Assembly: GCA_021773355.1 (NCBI GenBank)
Contig: JAJFKE010000046.1
Span: 62,001 to 126,000 of the forward strand
Length of the DNA: 64,000 nucleotides
Direction: 5' to 3'
DNA from: Gammaproteobacteria bacterium
GTDB lineage: Bacteria > Pseudomonadota > Gammaproteobacteria > Pseudomonadales > Pseudohongiellaceae
This document shows, in pieces, positions 29,880 to 40,303 of this stretch; positions within the stretch are counted from its first letter, which is position 1; every line of letters starts with the position of its first letter. Under the pieces are notes generated by a model. It saw only the letters and a list, made by a program, of their open reading frames with translations. It did no database searches and was not told where the DNA came from. Made by a program: the position numbers and the translations under genes.

Positions 29880-30998
29880 ATGACAAAAATGGGTCCGTTA
29901 CAGCGTTACCAACTTGATTTGGAAAATGAAGTAATCTGTGCCGATGACGCGCAGCTTTTGTTGGTCGGGCATCTGCAGCAGCTATATGAGCAAATATTGC
30001 AGAGCTCAAATGATCGGAGGAATCCGGCTGCTTGGCTAATACAAAAACTGTTTTCCACACGGCAGTCCGGCCTCGGCATAAAGGGACTGTATCTTTGGGG
30101 TGGTGTTGGTCGTGGCAAGACCTACTTAATGGATGTCTTCTATGAGTGCCTGCCTGGTAAAGCAAAGCAGCGCACCCATTTCCATCGCTTTATGCAGCGT
30201 GTGCATCGGGATCTGGCGGCCTTTCAAGGACAGAAAAATCCACTAGAATTAGTGGCTCAACAGATCGCGAAAGAAGCCAGAGTTTTGTGCTTCGATGAGT
30301 TTTTTGTACGCGATATTGGCGATGCCATGATACTAGCCGGCCTATTAGATGCTTTGTTCAAGTGTCAGGTGATTCTAGTTGCCACTTCTAATATTGCGCC
30401 AGATCGTCTCTATGAAGACGGTTTGCAGAGACAGCGCTTTTTGCCCGCCATTCAATTAATACAGGAGTATACGAAAACGGTGGAGATTCAGTCTGGTGTG
30501 GACTATCGACTGCGTAGTTTAAGCCAGGCTACCCTGTATCATTGTCCAATCACCGAGACGACGGATTCTCTACTGCTAGAGTGTTTTTACGAACTTGCAC
30601 CGGACCGGTCAAAAGTGAAGCAGGGTGAGAATATTGAGATTCTGGAGAGAAATATAGAGTCTCAATACTCTACAGATGATGTGGTTTGCTTCAGCTTCGA
30701 GCAAATCTGCGAAGGGCCTCGCAGTACATTTGACTACGTGGAGTTGGCTAAGATGTACCACGCTGTGCTTCTGGCTACTGTGCCTCAATTGAGAGAGGAC
30801 GCCAGCGACAGTGCAAGACGCTTTATCAGTCTCGTCGATGAGTTGTATGATCGACGGGTAAAGCTGATTATTTCCGCGGAAGTGCCCATTCCCTTGCTCT
30901 ATATCGGTGAAAAGCTGAGTTTTGAATTTGAGCGGACACAGTCCAGATTGATTGAGATGCAATCCCAGAAATACCTCAGTGATCAGCATTTAGCCTAG
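29880..30998 (+). CDS. zapE: Cell division ATPase ZapE (AFG1-like)
   Basis: 372 residues. AAA-type ATPase with Walker A GGVGRGKT near 74-81 and Walker B VLCFDEFFV near 137-145. In E. coli ZapE associates with the Z ring late in division and is needed under low oxygen or heat. ATG 29880 is used, although ATG three codons on is equally possible and neither has a clear ribosome site. It precedes rplM-rpsI, the standard order. Confidence 0.93.
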   Translation: MTKMGPLQRYQLDLENEVICADDAQLLLVGHLQQLYEQILQSSNDRRNPAAWLIQKLFSTRQSGLGIKGLYLWGGVGRGKTYLMDVFYECLPGKAKQRTHFHRFMQRVHRDLAAFQGQKNPLELVAQQIAKEARVLCFDEFFVRDIGDAMILAGLLDALFKCQVILVATSNIAPDRLYEDGLQRQRFLPAIQLIQEYTKTVEIQSGVDYRLRSLSQATLYHCPITETTDSLLLECFYELAPDRSKVKQGENIEILERNIESQYSTDDVVCFSFEQICEGPRSTFDYVELAKMYHAVLLATVPQLREDASDSARRFISLVDELYDRRVKLIISAEVPIPLLYIGEKLSFEFERTQSRLIEMQSQKYLSDQHLA

Positions 30999-31123
30999 TA
31001 GGATATGCAGTTTTAGCCAGGAACGAATTCAAACCGCAAGAACTACTCCGATCCGGACCAAATCTGATTCTGCTGATCTAATCGCTAGCACCCGAAAAAT
31101 CTACATTCTGGGCCTGAATTCGC

Positions 31124-31152
31124 TTGAATATTGGAGATTGCTCCGGTAGTAT
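31124..31152 (+). promoter_or_regulatory. Candidate sigma-70 promoter for rplM-rpsI
   Basis: TTGAAT (31124-31129), a 17-base spacer, TAGTAT (31147-31152). The predicted start near 31159 gives a leader of about 30 bases before rplM. Confidence 0.5.
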
Positions 31153-31187
31153 TCGCGCTCCTTAAAGCAAAGCCCAATGACAGAATA

Positions 31188-31616
31188 ATGAAGACTTATA
31201 GTGCAAAACCTCATGAAGTTGACCAGAAATGGCTGCTTGTCGATGCCGAAGGCCAAACTCTGGGCCGCATGGCTACTGAGATAGCGACACGCCTACGCGG
31301 TAAACACAAACCCGAGTACACGTCTCACGTGGATACTGGTGATTTCGTTGTTGTAATAAATGCTGACAAGGTAAAGGTAAGCGGCAATAAGGCTAAAGGT
31401 AAGATTTACCACTCTCACTCTGGGTTTCCGGGTGGCTTGAAATCCCTGTCTTTCGAGAAATTGCTGGAAAAAGCTCCAGAACGAGTCATTCAATTGGCCG
31501 TGAAGGGTATGCTCCCTAGAAATCCTCTAGGTCGAGCGATGTTCAAGAAACTCAAAGTCTATGCTGGTACTGAACACCCACACGGTGCGCAGCAACCACA
31601 GGCTCTTCAACTTTAA
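31188..31616 (+). CDS. rplM: 50S ribosomal protein L13
   Basis: 142 residues from ATG 31188 (MKTYSAKP), the standard length and start; upstream in-frame codons are not conserved. L13 is an early-assembly protein of the large subunit. Motifs: [15 protein letters not shown] and the [24 protein letters not shown] segment near 103-126. Followed 16 bases later by rpsI. Confidence 0.98.
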   Translation: MKTYSAKPHEVDQKWLLVDAEGQTLGRMATEIATRLRGKHKPEYTSHVDTGDFVVVINADKVKVSGNKAKGKIYHSHSGFPGGLKSLSFEKLLEKAPERVIQLAVKGMLPRNPLGRAMFKKLKVYAGTEHPHGAQQPQALQL

Positions 31617-31632
31617 GAGGTTCGCTTAATCA

Positions 31633-32025
31633 ATGTCTAGCACTCAATATTATGGTACTGGCCGACGCAAGACCTCGACTGCAAGAGTCTATTTGACCAG
31701 CGGTAGCGGCGCTATTACGGTAAACAGCCGACCCTTAGATGGTTATTTTGGTCGTGAAGTAGCCCGAATGATTGTAAAACAGCCCCTCGAGTTGGTTGAG
31801 ATGGTTGAGAAGTTTGATATTAAAGTCACTGTACGTGGTGGTGGAAGCTTCGGCCAGGCTGGTGCGATCAGACATGGAATTACCAGAGCCTTGATGGTCT
31901 ATGATGAAGAATTGAGACCAACTCTTCGAAAGGCTGGATTCGTGACACGTGATGCACGTGAAGTGGAACGTAAGAAAGTTGGTTTACGTAAAGCGCGTAA
32001 GAAGCCGCAGTTTTCCAAGCGCTAA
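31633..32025 (+). CDS. rpsI: 30S ribosomal protein S9
   Basis: 130 residues. S9 binds the head of the small subunit, and its C-terminal Arg (the protein ends QFSKR) reaches the P-site t[15 protein letters not shown] near 8-19 and [14 protein letters not shown] at the end are diagnostic. A terminator follows at 32041. Confidence 0.98.
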   Translation: MSSTQYYGTGRRKTSTARVYLTSGSGAITVNSRPLDGYFGREVARMIVKQPLELVEMVEKFDIKVTVRGGGSFGQAGAIRHGITRALMVYDEELRPTLRKAGFVTRDAREVERKKVGLRKARKKPQFSKR

Positions 32026-32040
32026 TCTAAGCGGTTTAGA

Positions 32041-32078
32041 AAAACGCCGATTTCGGGTTCGAAGTTGGCGTTTTTTTT
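32041..32078 (+). terminator. Rho-independent terminator after rpsI
   Basis: AACGCC ... GGCGTT stem with an inner TCG/CGA pairing, followed directly by eight T's. It closes the rplM-rpsI unit. Confidence 0.8.
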
Positions 32079-32145
32079 GTTCGATAAAAAAAATATTTTC
32101 ACACTATTATCAATGGTATAGCTCCTATTTAGGGCTCTCCGCCAC

Positions 32146-32174
32146 TTGCTAAAAATCGTAAAATTGACTAACAT
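32146..32174 (+). promoter_or_regulatory. Candidate sigma-70 promoter for the bc1 operon
   Basis: TTGCTA (32146-32151), a 17-base spacer, TAACAT (32169-32174). It lies about 110 bases upstream of petA, downstream of the rpsI terminator. A small CCCTGC/GCAGGG hairpin lies in the leader. Confidence 0.45.
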
Positions 32175-32293
32175 TCACGCGCTTTGCCGACCCGACATGG
32201 CGGCGCTGCTTAAACTCGCGATTTGTAGGTCGCGTATCCCTGCTTAGCAGGGATATTTCAATACACAAGATTGTTCTCAAGGAGATAGTTACG

Positions 32294-32893
32294 GTGACTG
32301 ACGACAGTACTAATGCTGGCCGTAGACGGTTTTTAGTGGGGTCAACTTCGGTTGTGGGTGCTGCCGGCGTTGTTGGGGCTGCAGTCCCGTTTGTCGGATC
32401 CTGGAGTCCTAGCGCCAAAGCACGAGCCGCCGGTGCTCCGGTGAGAATTGATATCTCTCGCCTGCAAGTAGGCGAAATGCTTGGTCCAATACCCGCCTGG
32501 CGTGGACGGCCTATCTTTGTCGTTAAGCGCTCGGAAGAATTACTTAATGCACTGAACGAAGATACCGACCGTTTAACCGATCCTGATTCAATTGAGCCCG
32601 AGCAACCGGAGTATGCGCAGAATGAGTTCCGATCGCGAACTCCCGATTTAATGGTTCTGGTAGGCCTCTGCCCACATCTATTCTGCTCACCTACTCCGCA
32701 TATCGAATTGAAGCCGGAGCCTTTTGATTCTGAATGGCGTGGTGGGTTCTTTTGTCCTTGTCACGGATCTCGTTTTGATTTGGCTGGGCGTGTTTATAGT
32801 GGATCGCCTTCTTCTCGAAATATGGAAGTACCACCTTACTCCTTTGAGGGTGAAAACGTCCTCGTGATTGGTATTGACGAGGAAAATGCGTAA
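32294..32893 (+). CDS. petA: Ubiquinol-cytochrome c reductase Rieske iron-sulfur subunit
   Basis: 199 residues from GTG 32294 with AAGGAGA upstream. Twin-arginine signal RRRFLVGS near 10-17 and a membrane anchor (about 18-38) that is normally kept. The 2Fe-2S ligands are Cys126 and His128, then Cys154 and His157; Cys131 and Cys156 form the disulfide. The second half is the canonical CPCHGSRFD. The first half reads CPHLFC instead of the near-universal CTHLGC, two substitutions next to the cluster. The gene overlaps the next start by one base (TAATG). Confidence 0.94.
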   Translation: MTDDSTNAGRRRFLVGSTSVVGAAGVVGAAVPFVGSWSPSAKARAAGAPVRIDISRLQVGEMLGPIPAWRGRPIFVVKRSEELLNALNEDTDRLTDPDSIEPEQPEYAQNEFRSRTPDLMVLVGLCPHLFCSPTPHIELKPEPFDSEWRGGFFCPCHGSRFDLAGRVYSGSPSSRNMEVPPYSFEGENVLVIGIDEENA

Positions 32894-34950
32894 TGACGGA
32901 CACAACAAACAGTGTAAATGACACAGCGAAGCCTGGTCGATTCATTGCTGCCTTGATCGGTCTTCGAGATTGGACCGATGCCAGGTTGCCGATAATGAAA
33001 GCCTGGAAAACTCACATGAGTGAGTACTACGCCCCAAAGAATTTTAATTTTTGGTATTTCTTTGGCATACTTTCTCTAGTGGTTCTAGTAATGCAGTTGC
33101 TTACTGGCATCTGGTTAACCATGAGCTACACACCTAGCGCCGAAGAGGCTTTTGCTTCGGTTGAGTACATCATGCGAGACGTCGAATGGGGCTGGTTGTT
33201 GCGATACCTACACTCGACTGGCGCGTCGGCATTTTTCTTTGTTGTCTACATACATATGTTTCGCGGCCTGATGTACGGATCCTACCAGAAGCCTAGAGAA
33301 TTGATTTGGGTCTTCGGGATGGCCATCTACCTTGTGCTGATGATGGAAGGCTTCATGGGCTATGTACTTCCCTGGGGTCAGATGTCCTATTGGGGGGCCA
33401 ATGTAATTGTGTCGCTGGCCGGGGCTATTCCCATAATTGGCGAAGACTTGTTGGTTTGGGTGAGAGGCGATTACCTTATTTCTGGAGCTACCTTGAACAG
33501 GTTTTTTGCTCTTCACGTAGTAGCCTTGCCTATCGTTCTGATTGCTTTAGTAGTGCTTCATTTACTGGCATTGCATGAAGTGGGTTCTAACAACCCCGAT
33601 GGCATTGAAATCAAGAAAAATAAGGGGCCGGATGGCATTCCTTTGGATGGAATTCCTTTCCACCCTTACTACACTTTGTATCATGATCTCGCGGGTGTAG
33701 TGCTCTTCCTATTTGTGTTCTGTGCCATCGTCTTCTTCGCACCTGAAATGGGTGGTTACTTTTTGGAAATCGCCAATTTCCAGGAAGCTAATTCACTGAA
33801 GACACCTGAGCATGTGCCGCCGGTGTGGTATTACACGCCTTTCTATTCCATGTTGCGCGCTGTGACCTATCCGTTGTTTGGAATTGACGGAAAGTTCTGG
33901 GGTATGTTGGTTATGTTCGGCGCTATTGCAATTCTATTTGTGCTGCCCTGGCTGGATAAGAGTCCGGTTAAGTCCATGCGTTATAAAGGTACTTTCAGTC
34001 GCGTGGCTCTATTGATGTTCGTTGTTTCATTTCTCGTCCTTGGCGTATTAGGTACGCAGGGTATTAGCCCTGGGAAAAAATTACTGGCGCAAATCATGAC
34101 GGTAATTTATTTCGCCTATTTTTTCGCAATGCCCTGGTACACGCGAAATGAAAAGACGACGCAACCTCCTGAAAGAGTGACTGGACGATTTATATCAATT
34201 CCACAACTGATAGGCAGTATTTTATTGCTCATCTTCTTGGTGGTAATGCCATTGATGTTGGTGTCAGGCTCAGCTGAAGCGGCAGAAGCGAATGTGGACC
34301 TAGAGCACGTAGAAACTGATTTCGATAACAAGGGTTCTTTGCAACGTGGTTTTAAAACTTACATGAATTACTGCGTTAGCTGTCATGAGTTAGGTTACGC
34401 GCGCTATGCGCGAACCGCGGAAGACTTGGAAATTCCTGAGGAGCTTGTTGTCGAGAATCTTATTTTCGATGGCTCTTTAATTGGTGATTTGATTGTTAAT
34501 AATATGACGACTGAAGACGCGGAAGCATGGTTCGCCGCGGCACCACCCGATCTAACACTGATTGGTCGAGTACGGCATCCCGACTGGCTGTACAGCTACC
34601 TTAAGGGTTTCTACGCAGACGATACTAGGCCGTTCGGAGCCAATAACAAAATATTTGCAAACGTAGCTATGCCTAATGTACTGCACGAATTGCAGGGGGA
34701 TGTGATCTGTGACTCGCATGGAGCAGAAGATGCCAGTCACTGCGAATTACAGCACGTGGAAGGAACTGGAGCGCTTAGCCCTGAAGAATTCGATGCTACG
34801 GTAGCTGATCTGGTGAACTTCCTCTATTACGTTGGAGAGCCAATCCGGTCCAGACGCCAGGAGATTGGTATCTGGGTTTTAGTATTTCTTGGCATTCTCT
34901 ATGTTCTTACTGCCTTGTTGGGCAGAGAATTTAGTAAGGACTACCATTGA
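32893..34950 (+). CDS. Fused cytochrome b / cytochrome c1 of the bc1 complex
   Basis: 685 residues in one unbroken frame. Residues 1-430 are cytochrome b: haem ligands His107 and His121, His208 and His223, and the Qo motif PVWY at 310-313. It ends at PPERVT, where separate PetB proteins normally stop. Residues 435-465 are a hydrophobic stretch ending in SAEAAEA, like the signal peptide of a free cytochrome c1. Residues 466-685 are cytochrome c1: CVSCH at 494-498, PPDL, axial Met593 in AMPNVL, and a C-terminal anchor at about 658-676. Related fusions (fbcH) are known in alphaproteobacteria such as Bradyrhizobium, where the product is cut in two; cleavage after the AEA site is likely here. With PetA it oxidises ubiquinol and reduces cytochrome c. 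Confidence 0.95.
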   Translation: MTDTTNSVNDTAKPGRFIAALIGLRDWTDARLPIMKAWKTHMSEYYAPKNFNFWYFFGILSLVVLVMQLLTGIWLTMSYTPSAEEAFASVEYIMRDVEWGWLLRYLHSTGASAFFFVVYIHMFRGLMYGSYQKPRELIWVFGMAIYLVLMMEGFMGYVLPWGQMSYWGANVIVSLAGAIPIIGEDLLVWVRGDYLISGATLNRFFALHVVALPIVLIALVVLHLLALHEVGSNNPDGIEIKKNKGPDGIPLDGIPFHPYYTLYHDLAGVVLFLFVFCAIVFFAPEMGGYFLEIANFQEANSLKTPEHVPPVWYYTPFYSMLRAVTYPLFGIDGKFWGMLVMFGAIAILFVLPWLDKSPVKSMRYKGTFSRVALLMFVVSFLVLGVLGTQGISPGKKLLAQIMTVIYFAYFFAMPWYTRNEKTTQPPERVTGRFISIPQLIGSILLLIFLVVMPLMLVSGSAEAAEANVDLEHVETDFDNKGSLQRGFKTYMNYCVSCHELGYARYARTAEDLEIPEELVVENLIFDGSLIGDLIVNNMTTEDAEAWFAAAPPDLTLIGRVRHPDWLYSYLKGFYADDTRPFGANNKIFANVAMPNVLHELQGDVICDSHGAEDASHCELQHVEGTGALSPEEFDATVADLVNFLYYVGEPIRSRRQEIGIWVLVFLGILYVLTALLGREFSKDYH

Positions 34951-35035
34951 GAAGTTATTAAAACAATATAGAACCAAACAAAGTGTAGTCAACAAGAAAA
35001 TTAGATACTAAACAGATTGGAATAGAGGGATTGAT

Positions 35036-35668
35036 ATGGGTGTAGTAGCGAAAAGGTCTTCCATGACATTTTACTCCGATGGCACGAGTCACTACAGCCA
35101 TCGGGTTAGAATTGTACTTGCCGAGAAGGGCGTGACTGTCGAGACCATAGATGTCGATCCAGGGAGCAAGCCTGAAGATTTGGCTTCATTGAATCCCTAC
35201 AATACGTTGCCGACTCTGGTAGACCGAGATCTGGTTCTATACGAAGCTGACATCATGATGGAATATCTTGATGAGCGCTTTCCGCATCCACCACTTTTTC
35301 CTGTGTATCCGGTAGCACGTGCAATGAGCAGACTCTGGATATATCGAATCAAGCAAGACTGGTGTGAAAAAGTAGATGCCATCATGGCTGGCAAAGGAAC
35401 ACCGGCACAATTGGAAAAGGCTCGCAAAGAGCTTCGTGAAAGCCTGATTTCAATCGCTCCGATTTTTGGTGAGAAGCCGTTTTTCATGAGTGATGAATTC
35501 ACCATTGTAGATTGCTGTGTAACGCCTATATTGTGGCGATTGCCTGTGATGGGTATTGAACTTCCAAAGAATAAGACAACTAAGCCGCTACTAGATTATA
35601 GAGACCGGCTATTCGAAAGAGATTCAGTGTTAGCAAGTTTTTCTGAGCAAGAAAAAGAAATGGTCTAA
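35036..35668 (+). CDS. sspA: Stringent starvation protein A
   Basis: 210 residues with the glutathione-S-transferase fold (N-terminal thioredoxin-like domain about 8-85, helical domain after). SspA binds RNA polymerase and alters promoter choice under starvation; it is not an enzyme. Motifs FYSDGTSHYSHRVRIVL and LNPYNTLPTLVDRDLVLYEADIMMEYLDERFPHPP segments match the family (both recognisable from about residues 11 and 52). AGAGGGA lies 5 bases before the start. Located between the bc1 genes and sspB, as usual. Confidence 0.95.
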   Translation: MGVVAKRSSMTFYSDGTSHYSHRVRIVLAEKGVTVETIDVDPGSKPEDLASLNPYNTLPTLVDRDLVLYEADIMMEYLDERFPHPPLFPVYPVARAMSRLWIYRIKQDWCEKVDAIMAGKGTPAQLEKARKELRESLISIAPIFGEKPFFMSDEFTIVDCCVTPILWRLPVMGIELPKNKTTKPLLDYRDRLFERDSVLASFSEQEKEMV

Positions 35669-35694
35669 ACTTCATCCAGGGCGAGGTTTCATAT

Positions 35695-36123
35695 ATGACC
35701 ATGAGTTCGAGCCGACCATATATAGTAAAGGCGCTCTACGATTGGATAATTGAGAACGAATGCACTCCCTATATTCTAGTGAATGCCTACGGCGATAACG
35801 TTGAGGTACCACAGGAACATGTTAAAGACGGCCAGATAATCCTTAATATCTCTCCCTCGGCTGTACAAAATTTATTTATCCGCAGTGAGGCCATCGATTT
35901 CGATGGTCGCTTTGCCGGTATTCCTAAGCGTGTATATGTGCCGATTAATGCCGTGATGGGCATTTACGCAAAGGAAAATGGGCAGGGTATGATATTCGAT
36001 CCCGATGCAAACGTACCGAAGCCACCTAACCCAACCGGTACCGACGATCCAAGCAAAGGAAAGAGTTCGGATTCAAAAACGTCAAACCCTGGTAAGAAGC
36101 CTTCTCTTAGAGTTGTTAAATAG
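35695..36123 (+). CDS. sspB: ClpXP adaptor SspB
   Basis: 142 residues. Residues about 5-110 form the SspB substrate-binding domain (RPYIVKALYDWIIENECTPY onward) that grips ssrA-tagged proteins. A Pro/Gly/Ser-rich flexible linker then leads to PSLRVVK, the C-terminal tail that docks onto the ClpX zinc domain. ATG 35695 is used; ATG 35701 is possible. Directly downstream of sspA. Confidence 0.95.
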   Translation: MTMSSSRPYIVKALYDWIIENECTPYILVNAYGDNVEVPQEHVKDGQIILNISPSAVQNLFIRSEAIDFDGRFAGIPKRVYVPINAVMGIYAKENGQGMIFDPDANVPKPPNPTGTDDPSKGKSSDSKTSNPGKKPSLRVVK

Positions 36124-36258
36124 CCAGAGACAAGCCAAATGCCCCGAAGGGCACGGCCTGAAGAGCCCATCTTCGTCGTAGCCGTTCTTGTTAAGGGAGT
36201 GACCATTAGCGGCAAACGGTGTTTAGAATCTGTACGCTTCAGGTCACGCAGAGGTGTT

Positions 36259-36277
36259 GGAGTTAACCAGAGGGTCC

Positions 36278-36281
<4 letters not shown>
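36259..36281. repeat. Lone repeat end at the dolP stop codon
   Basis: GGAGTTAACCAGAGGGTCC followed by CTAG matches the right end of the 56-bp hairpin at 11609 (three differences). No inverted partner is visible in the 135 bases between sspB and here. The CTAG (36278-36281) contains the TAG stop of dolP on the minus strand. Confidence 0.6.
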
Positions 36282-37446
<1,165 letters not shown>

Positions 37447-37577
37447 CTATCGATATCCCTTAAAGATCTTTTCTCAAAAAAAGTATTTACTTATATCGGC
37501 CGTACGACGGCCAATATTTACCCCTATTTTTTACTATCTTGCCCATTTAATGAGACTGTCAGAAGCAGATGAAAGTT

Positions 37578-37958
37578 TCAGTTAAATGCGCTTTTGATCC
37601 AGTTGTACTCATGCTGCGTCGATCCGGCCGGGCGGGATAGGCCTATGACATCAAATCGACACATTAAATGTTGATATCTTACTTGGCTCTGCAGGTAGTG
37701 AGCGGCTGTCTGGCGAATTCGTCTTTGTTTACTTCGGGTAATTGTTTCAACAGCGCTTCCCCATAGATCGCTGCGCCGATAACGGACCTCGATGAACACC
37801 AAGGTAGAATCGTCGATCATAATTAGATCGATTTCACCAAATCTGCTGCGGAAATTATTGCAAATTAATCGCAGCCCCTGAGCGCGTAAGTAGCTGGCGG
37901 CTATTGCTTCTTGCTCCTTTCCAAACAGGTGACTATTGGCGAATCGTCCGAATTTCAT
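37578..37958 (-). CDS. YraN family protein (UPF0102)
   Basis: 126 residues with the restriction-endonuclease-like fold of UPF0102. The core reads FGEIDLIMID ... LVFIEVRYR near residues 40-60, the usual acidic and basic residues of the nuclease-like site. Its cellular role is unknown. Conserved neighbour of lpoA and diaA. A 221-base stretch separates it from lpoA, with nothing recognisable in it. Confidence 0.9.
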   Translation of the reverse strand: MKFGRFANSHLFGKEQEAIAASYLRAQGLRLICNNFRSRFGEIDLIMIDDSTLVFIEVRYRRSDLWGSAVETITRSKQRRIRQTAAHYLQSQVRYQHLMCRFDVIGLSRPAGSTQHEYNWIKSAFN

Positions 37959-38179
37959 GAGGTTGCATCGCTATAGCCTTACAAAACCACAAACTGCAGG
38001 GCGCCTGTGTTTAATGTAGGCTGGGTTGCGTCTGAAAGTTTCTGTTAAAGCTGAGTCCTACGACTGCAATCCGAAACTGTGTTCGGCGTTGCCTGCAAGC
38101 TGCCTATGCCGGTGTCTTCTGTTAGGGAAGCTTGGCTCAGCCTTGTGGCTTTCAGGTATTCGTGAATTACTAGGCGTCG

Positions 38180-40033
38180 TTAGTCAGAATCTGTAGCAGA
38201 ATTTTCTGTCAAAGTGGCTCTGCCATCGATGAAGCGTGCTACTTCCAGGCGGCGATGTATGCGGCCATTCTCACCCAGACTGAGAATACCAGTTGCCCCG
38301 GGTAAAGAAGCAATATCTTTTTCAGCGAGCTGTCGTAGCCGTGGATACAGTCTGAAACTGTCAATGCCCATAGCCCGGAAGCGCTGCACCGGGCCTTGGG
38401 CAGGGCGCAGACTGGATGAAATATTGCTCTTCAAGGGATCATAATTTGCCAAAATCCACGGGGCGTCAGTAAACACAATGCCATTTAGATCCTGATTGGC
38501 ACTCTGGTTGTCCAAACCATCATAGATCGAAGGCAGGGCATAGACCGGAATGTCCCCGGCAAAATAGAAAGCCAGAGTTGGCTTTATTTGCCGACCTTCT
38601 CTGGGATTCGCTATTAGAAAAATAAAGTCGATATCGTCGCGTCGACGCGGAGTGAATTCGATGCTGGATCTGGGTAAAAGGTCTAGCAGACGCTCTTTCC
38701 TTGCTTCACTTGAATCTATCGCGATGACGCGTTTGATAACATCAGCGTAATCACTGTTACCACCAAAAGTTGATTGCGACACCAAATTGCCGCCTCGGGC
38801 GATCCAGCTATCTGCAAATACCTTTTGTAAGCGGCGATAATCCTCAGACTGGGGTGTAATTATAGCGGCATTTCTATGCCCGGCATCCCAGGCCAGGGCG
38901 GCGGCCTGTTCGATTTCGTTTTCGGGGGCGAGGCCGAATTGAGTCAGGTTGTAGGATTGGGTAAATTTATCATCTGCGTAGTTAAGCGCCAGCGTAGGCA
39001 CCGGTAATTCGTCCAATTGCTGCAATTGATTTACTAACTGTTTATAAAGTGGACCTATGATGAGATCGGCGTCATTAGCCACGGCGGAATCATAGATAGG
39101 GTAAATGACTGAGATATTGCTACTGTCATAAACTGAAATTTTAGGCACTTCGCGCGATATGTTCAGTGCCGCATAGTAGGCGCTCAGGAAGCCTTCTTGA
39201 ATAGCCTTTCCTGCTGAATCTTGCAGCGGCAAAATGAGTGCTATGTGCTTTGGTCGTTGATTCCATGTTTGCTCTAGTTTGCCAAGAGCTTGTGGTAACA
39301 GCCTCGATGCCGGGTGTTGACTCCATATCCGCTGCCATTGACTAATGCCATCAAGCTGGGCCTTGATGCTGTACTGTTCCGACTTTACTACACGCGCTAG
39401 CTCCACCCACCCCCGTGATTCATAACTGTCTGCTGAGCTGGCAAAACTATCAAGTTGGACTGCGGAAAATCGGTTTAGAGAATTCCAAATCTCGTTGTGA
39501 ACATTGCTATCTGTAATTTGAGTGCCTGTGGCCAGGTTACCCAATTGGAGATAGGCATTTAGTGATTGCGCGTATTGTCCGCTATTTTGGTACGCCCGCC
39601 CGAGTTTGAGTAAATAGTCTCGCTGCAAAGCGGGTTGTTGTTGCAAGCCTAAAGTGGACGATTCCGCAAGGAGATTTAGGGCTTGCGCAGGTTGTCCGCT
39701 AATAAGGGCGACTTCAGCTTGCAGTAGCAGCGCTCGAATTTTCTGCCCTTGGGGCAGTTCAGTGAGACCGTGAATTAAAGTAGACTGACGTACGGCCCGG
39801 TCCAGGTCACCGGCATCCAGCATCGCTTCAAGGGCCAAAAGTCTGAGTTCGTCCGATGCGGCGCCTGTGCTGTTGTTTGCTGCGAGAACAAGCTCGTCTA
39901 TTGAGGCTGTACCCGGATTAAATTCAGGCTGGGTTTGCTCAGAACCAGAGGGCGCAGAACTACATGCCTTTACGCTTAGCAAGAGCAGGAGAAGAAATAG
40001 TCGTCCTTTAGCGAAGTCAGTGCTGATTTTCAT
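38180..40033 (-). CDS. lpoA: Penicillin-binding protein activator LpoA
   Basis: 617 residues from ATG 40033; the frame extends to a TTG inside the repeat element at 40061, which is not part of the gene. Export signal about 9-24 with a lipobox-like VKAC (Lys at -2 is atypical). An N-terminal TPR-like helical domain (about 30-230) and a C-terminal periplasmic-binding-protein-like domain (about 240-590) follow, the LpoA layout. It anchors in the outer membrane and stimulates PBP1A transpeptidation. Divergent from rsmI, as in most gammaproteobacteria. Confidence 0.9.
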   Translation of the reverse strand: MKISTDFAKGRLFLLLLLLSVKACSSAPSGSEQTQPEFNPGTASIDELVLAANNSTGAASDELRLLALEAMLDAGDLDRAVRQSTLIHGLTELPQGQKIRALLLQAEVALISGQPAQALNLLAESSTLGLQQQPALQRDYLLKLGRAYQNSGQYAQSLNAYLQLGNLATGTQITDSNVHNEIWNSLNRFSAVQLDSFASSADSYESRGWVELARVVKSEQYSIKAQLDGISQWQRIWSQHPASRLLPQALGKLEQTWNQRPKHIALILPLQDSAGKAIQEGFLSAYYAALNISREVPKISVYDSSNISVIYPIYDSAVANDADLIIGPLYKQLVNQLQQLDELPVPTLALNYADDKFTQSYNLTQFGLAPENEIEQAAALAWDAGHRNAAIITPQSEDYRRLQKVFADSWIARGGNLVSQSTFGGNSDYADVIKRVIAIDSSEARKERLLDLLPRSSIEFTPRRRDDIDFIFLIANPREGRQIKPTLAFYFAGDIPVYALPSIYDGLDNQSANQDLNGIVFTDAPWILANYDPLKSNISSSLRPAQGPVQRFRAMGIDSFRLYPRLRQLAEKDIASLPGATGILSLGENGRIHRRLEVARFIDGRATLTENSATDSD

Positions 40034-40060
40034 CTTTGTGCAATTGGATTTGTCTGCTAA

Positions 40061-40303
40061 GGAGCCTCTGAACAAGTCTATGACCTCTCTGGCCTACAGC
40101 CAATTCTGCTATCAAGACGGGCCTGTCAAGAAAGTGCAACGCAGAGAGCGCACTCGGTGTAAACCCCCGACCGGCGGGGCCTGGTGCACACTGTTGCGGC
40201 GTTGTCGCGCTTGGTAATGGAATAACCATTACCTGCGCACGACGCCTTGCTTCAGCGCACACCAGACTCCCGCAGAGTGGCCATAGACTTGTTCAGAGGC
40301 TCC
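40061..40303. mobile_element. MITE-like element, copy 2 (243 bp)
   Basis: Left end GGAGCCTCTGAACAAGTC and right end (inverted) are identical over the first 18 bases and differ once in 25. CTAA flanks both sides (40057-40060, 40304-40307), a 4-bp target duplication. The interior matches copy 1 at 7162-7415 with small indels and contains a perfect 8-bp hairpin GGTAATGG/CCATTACC (40213-40233). No transposase frame. It lies 27 bases upstream of lpoA, in the lpoA/rsmI divergent region, so it may have displaced or replaced the lpoA promoter. Confidence 0.85.

Noticed and set aside
36140..36153. TGCCC-CGAA-GGGCA hairpin after sspB
   Set aside because: Short stem with no T-run; not a convincing terminator, though it may weakly protect the mRNA end.
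40017..40262. 81-codon minus-strand frame across repeat copy 2
   Set aside because: It begins outside the element and ends inside lpoA; copy 1 does not keep the frame, so it is not an element-encoded protein.
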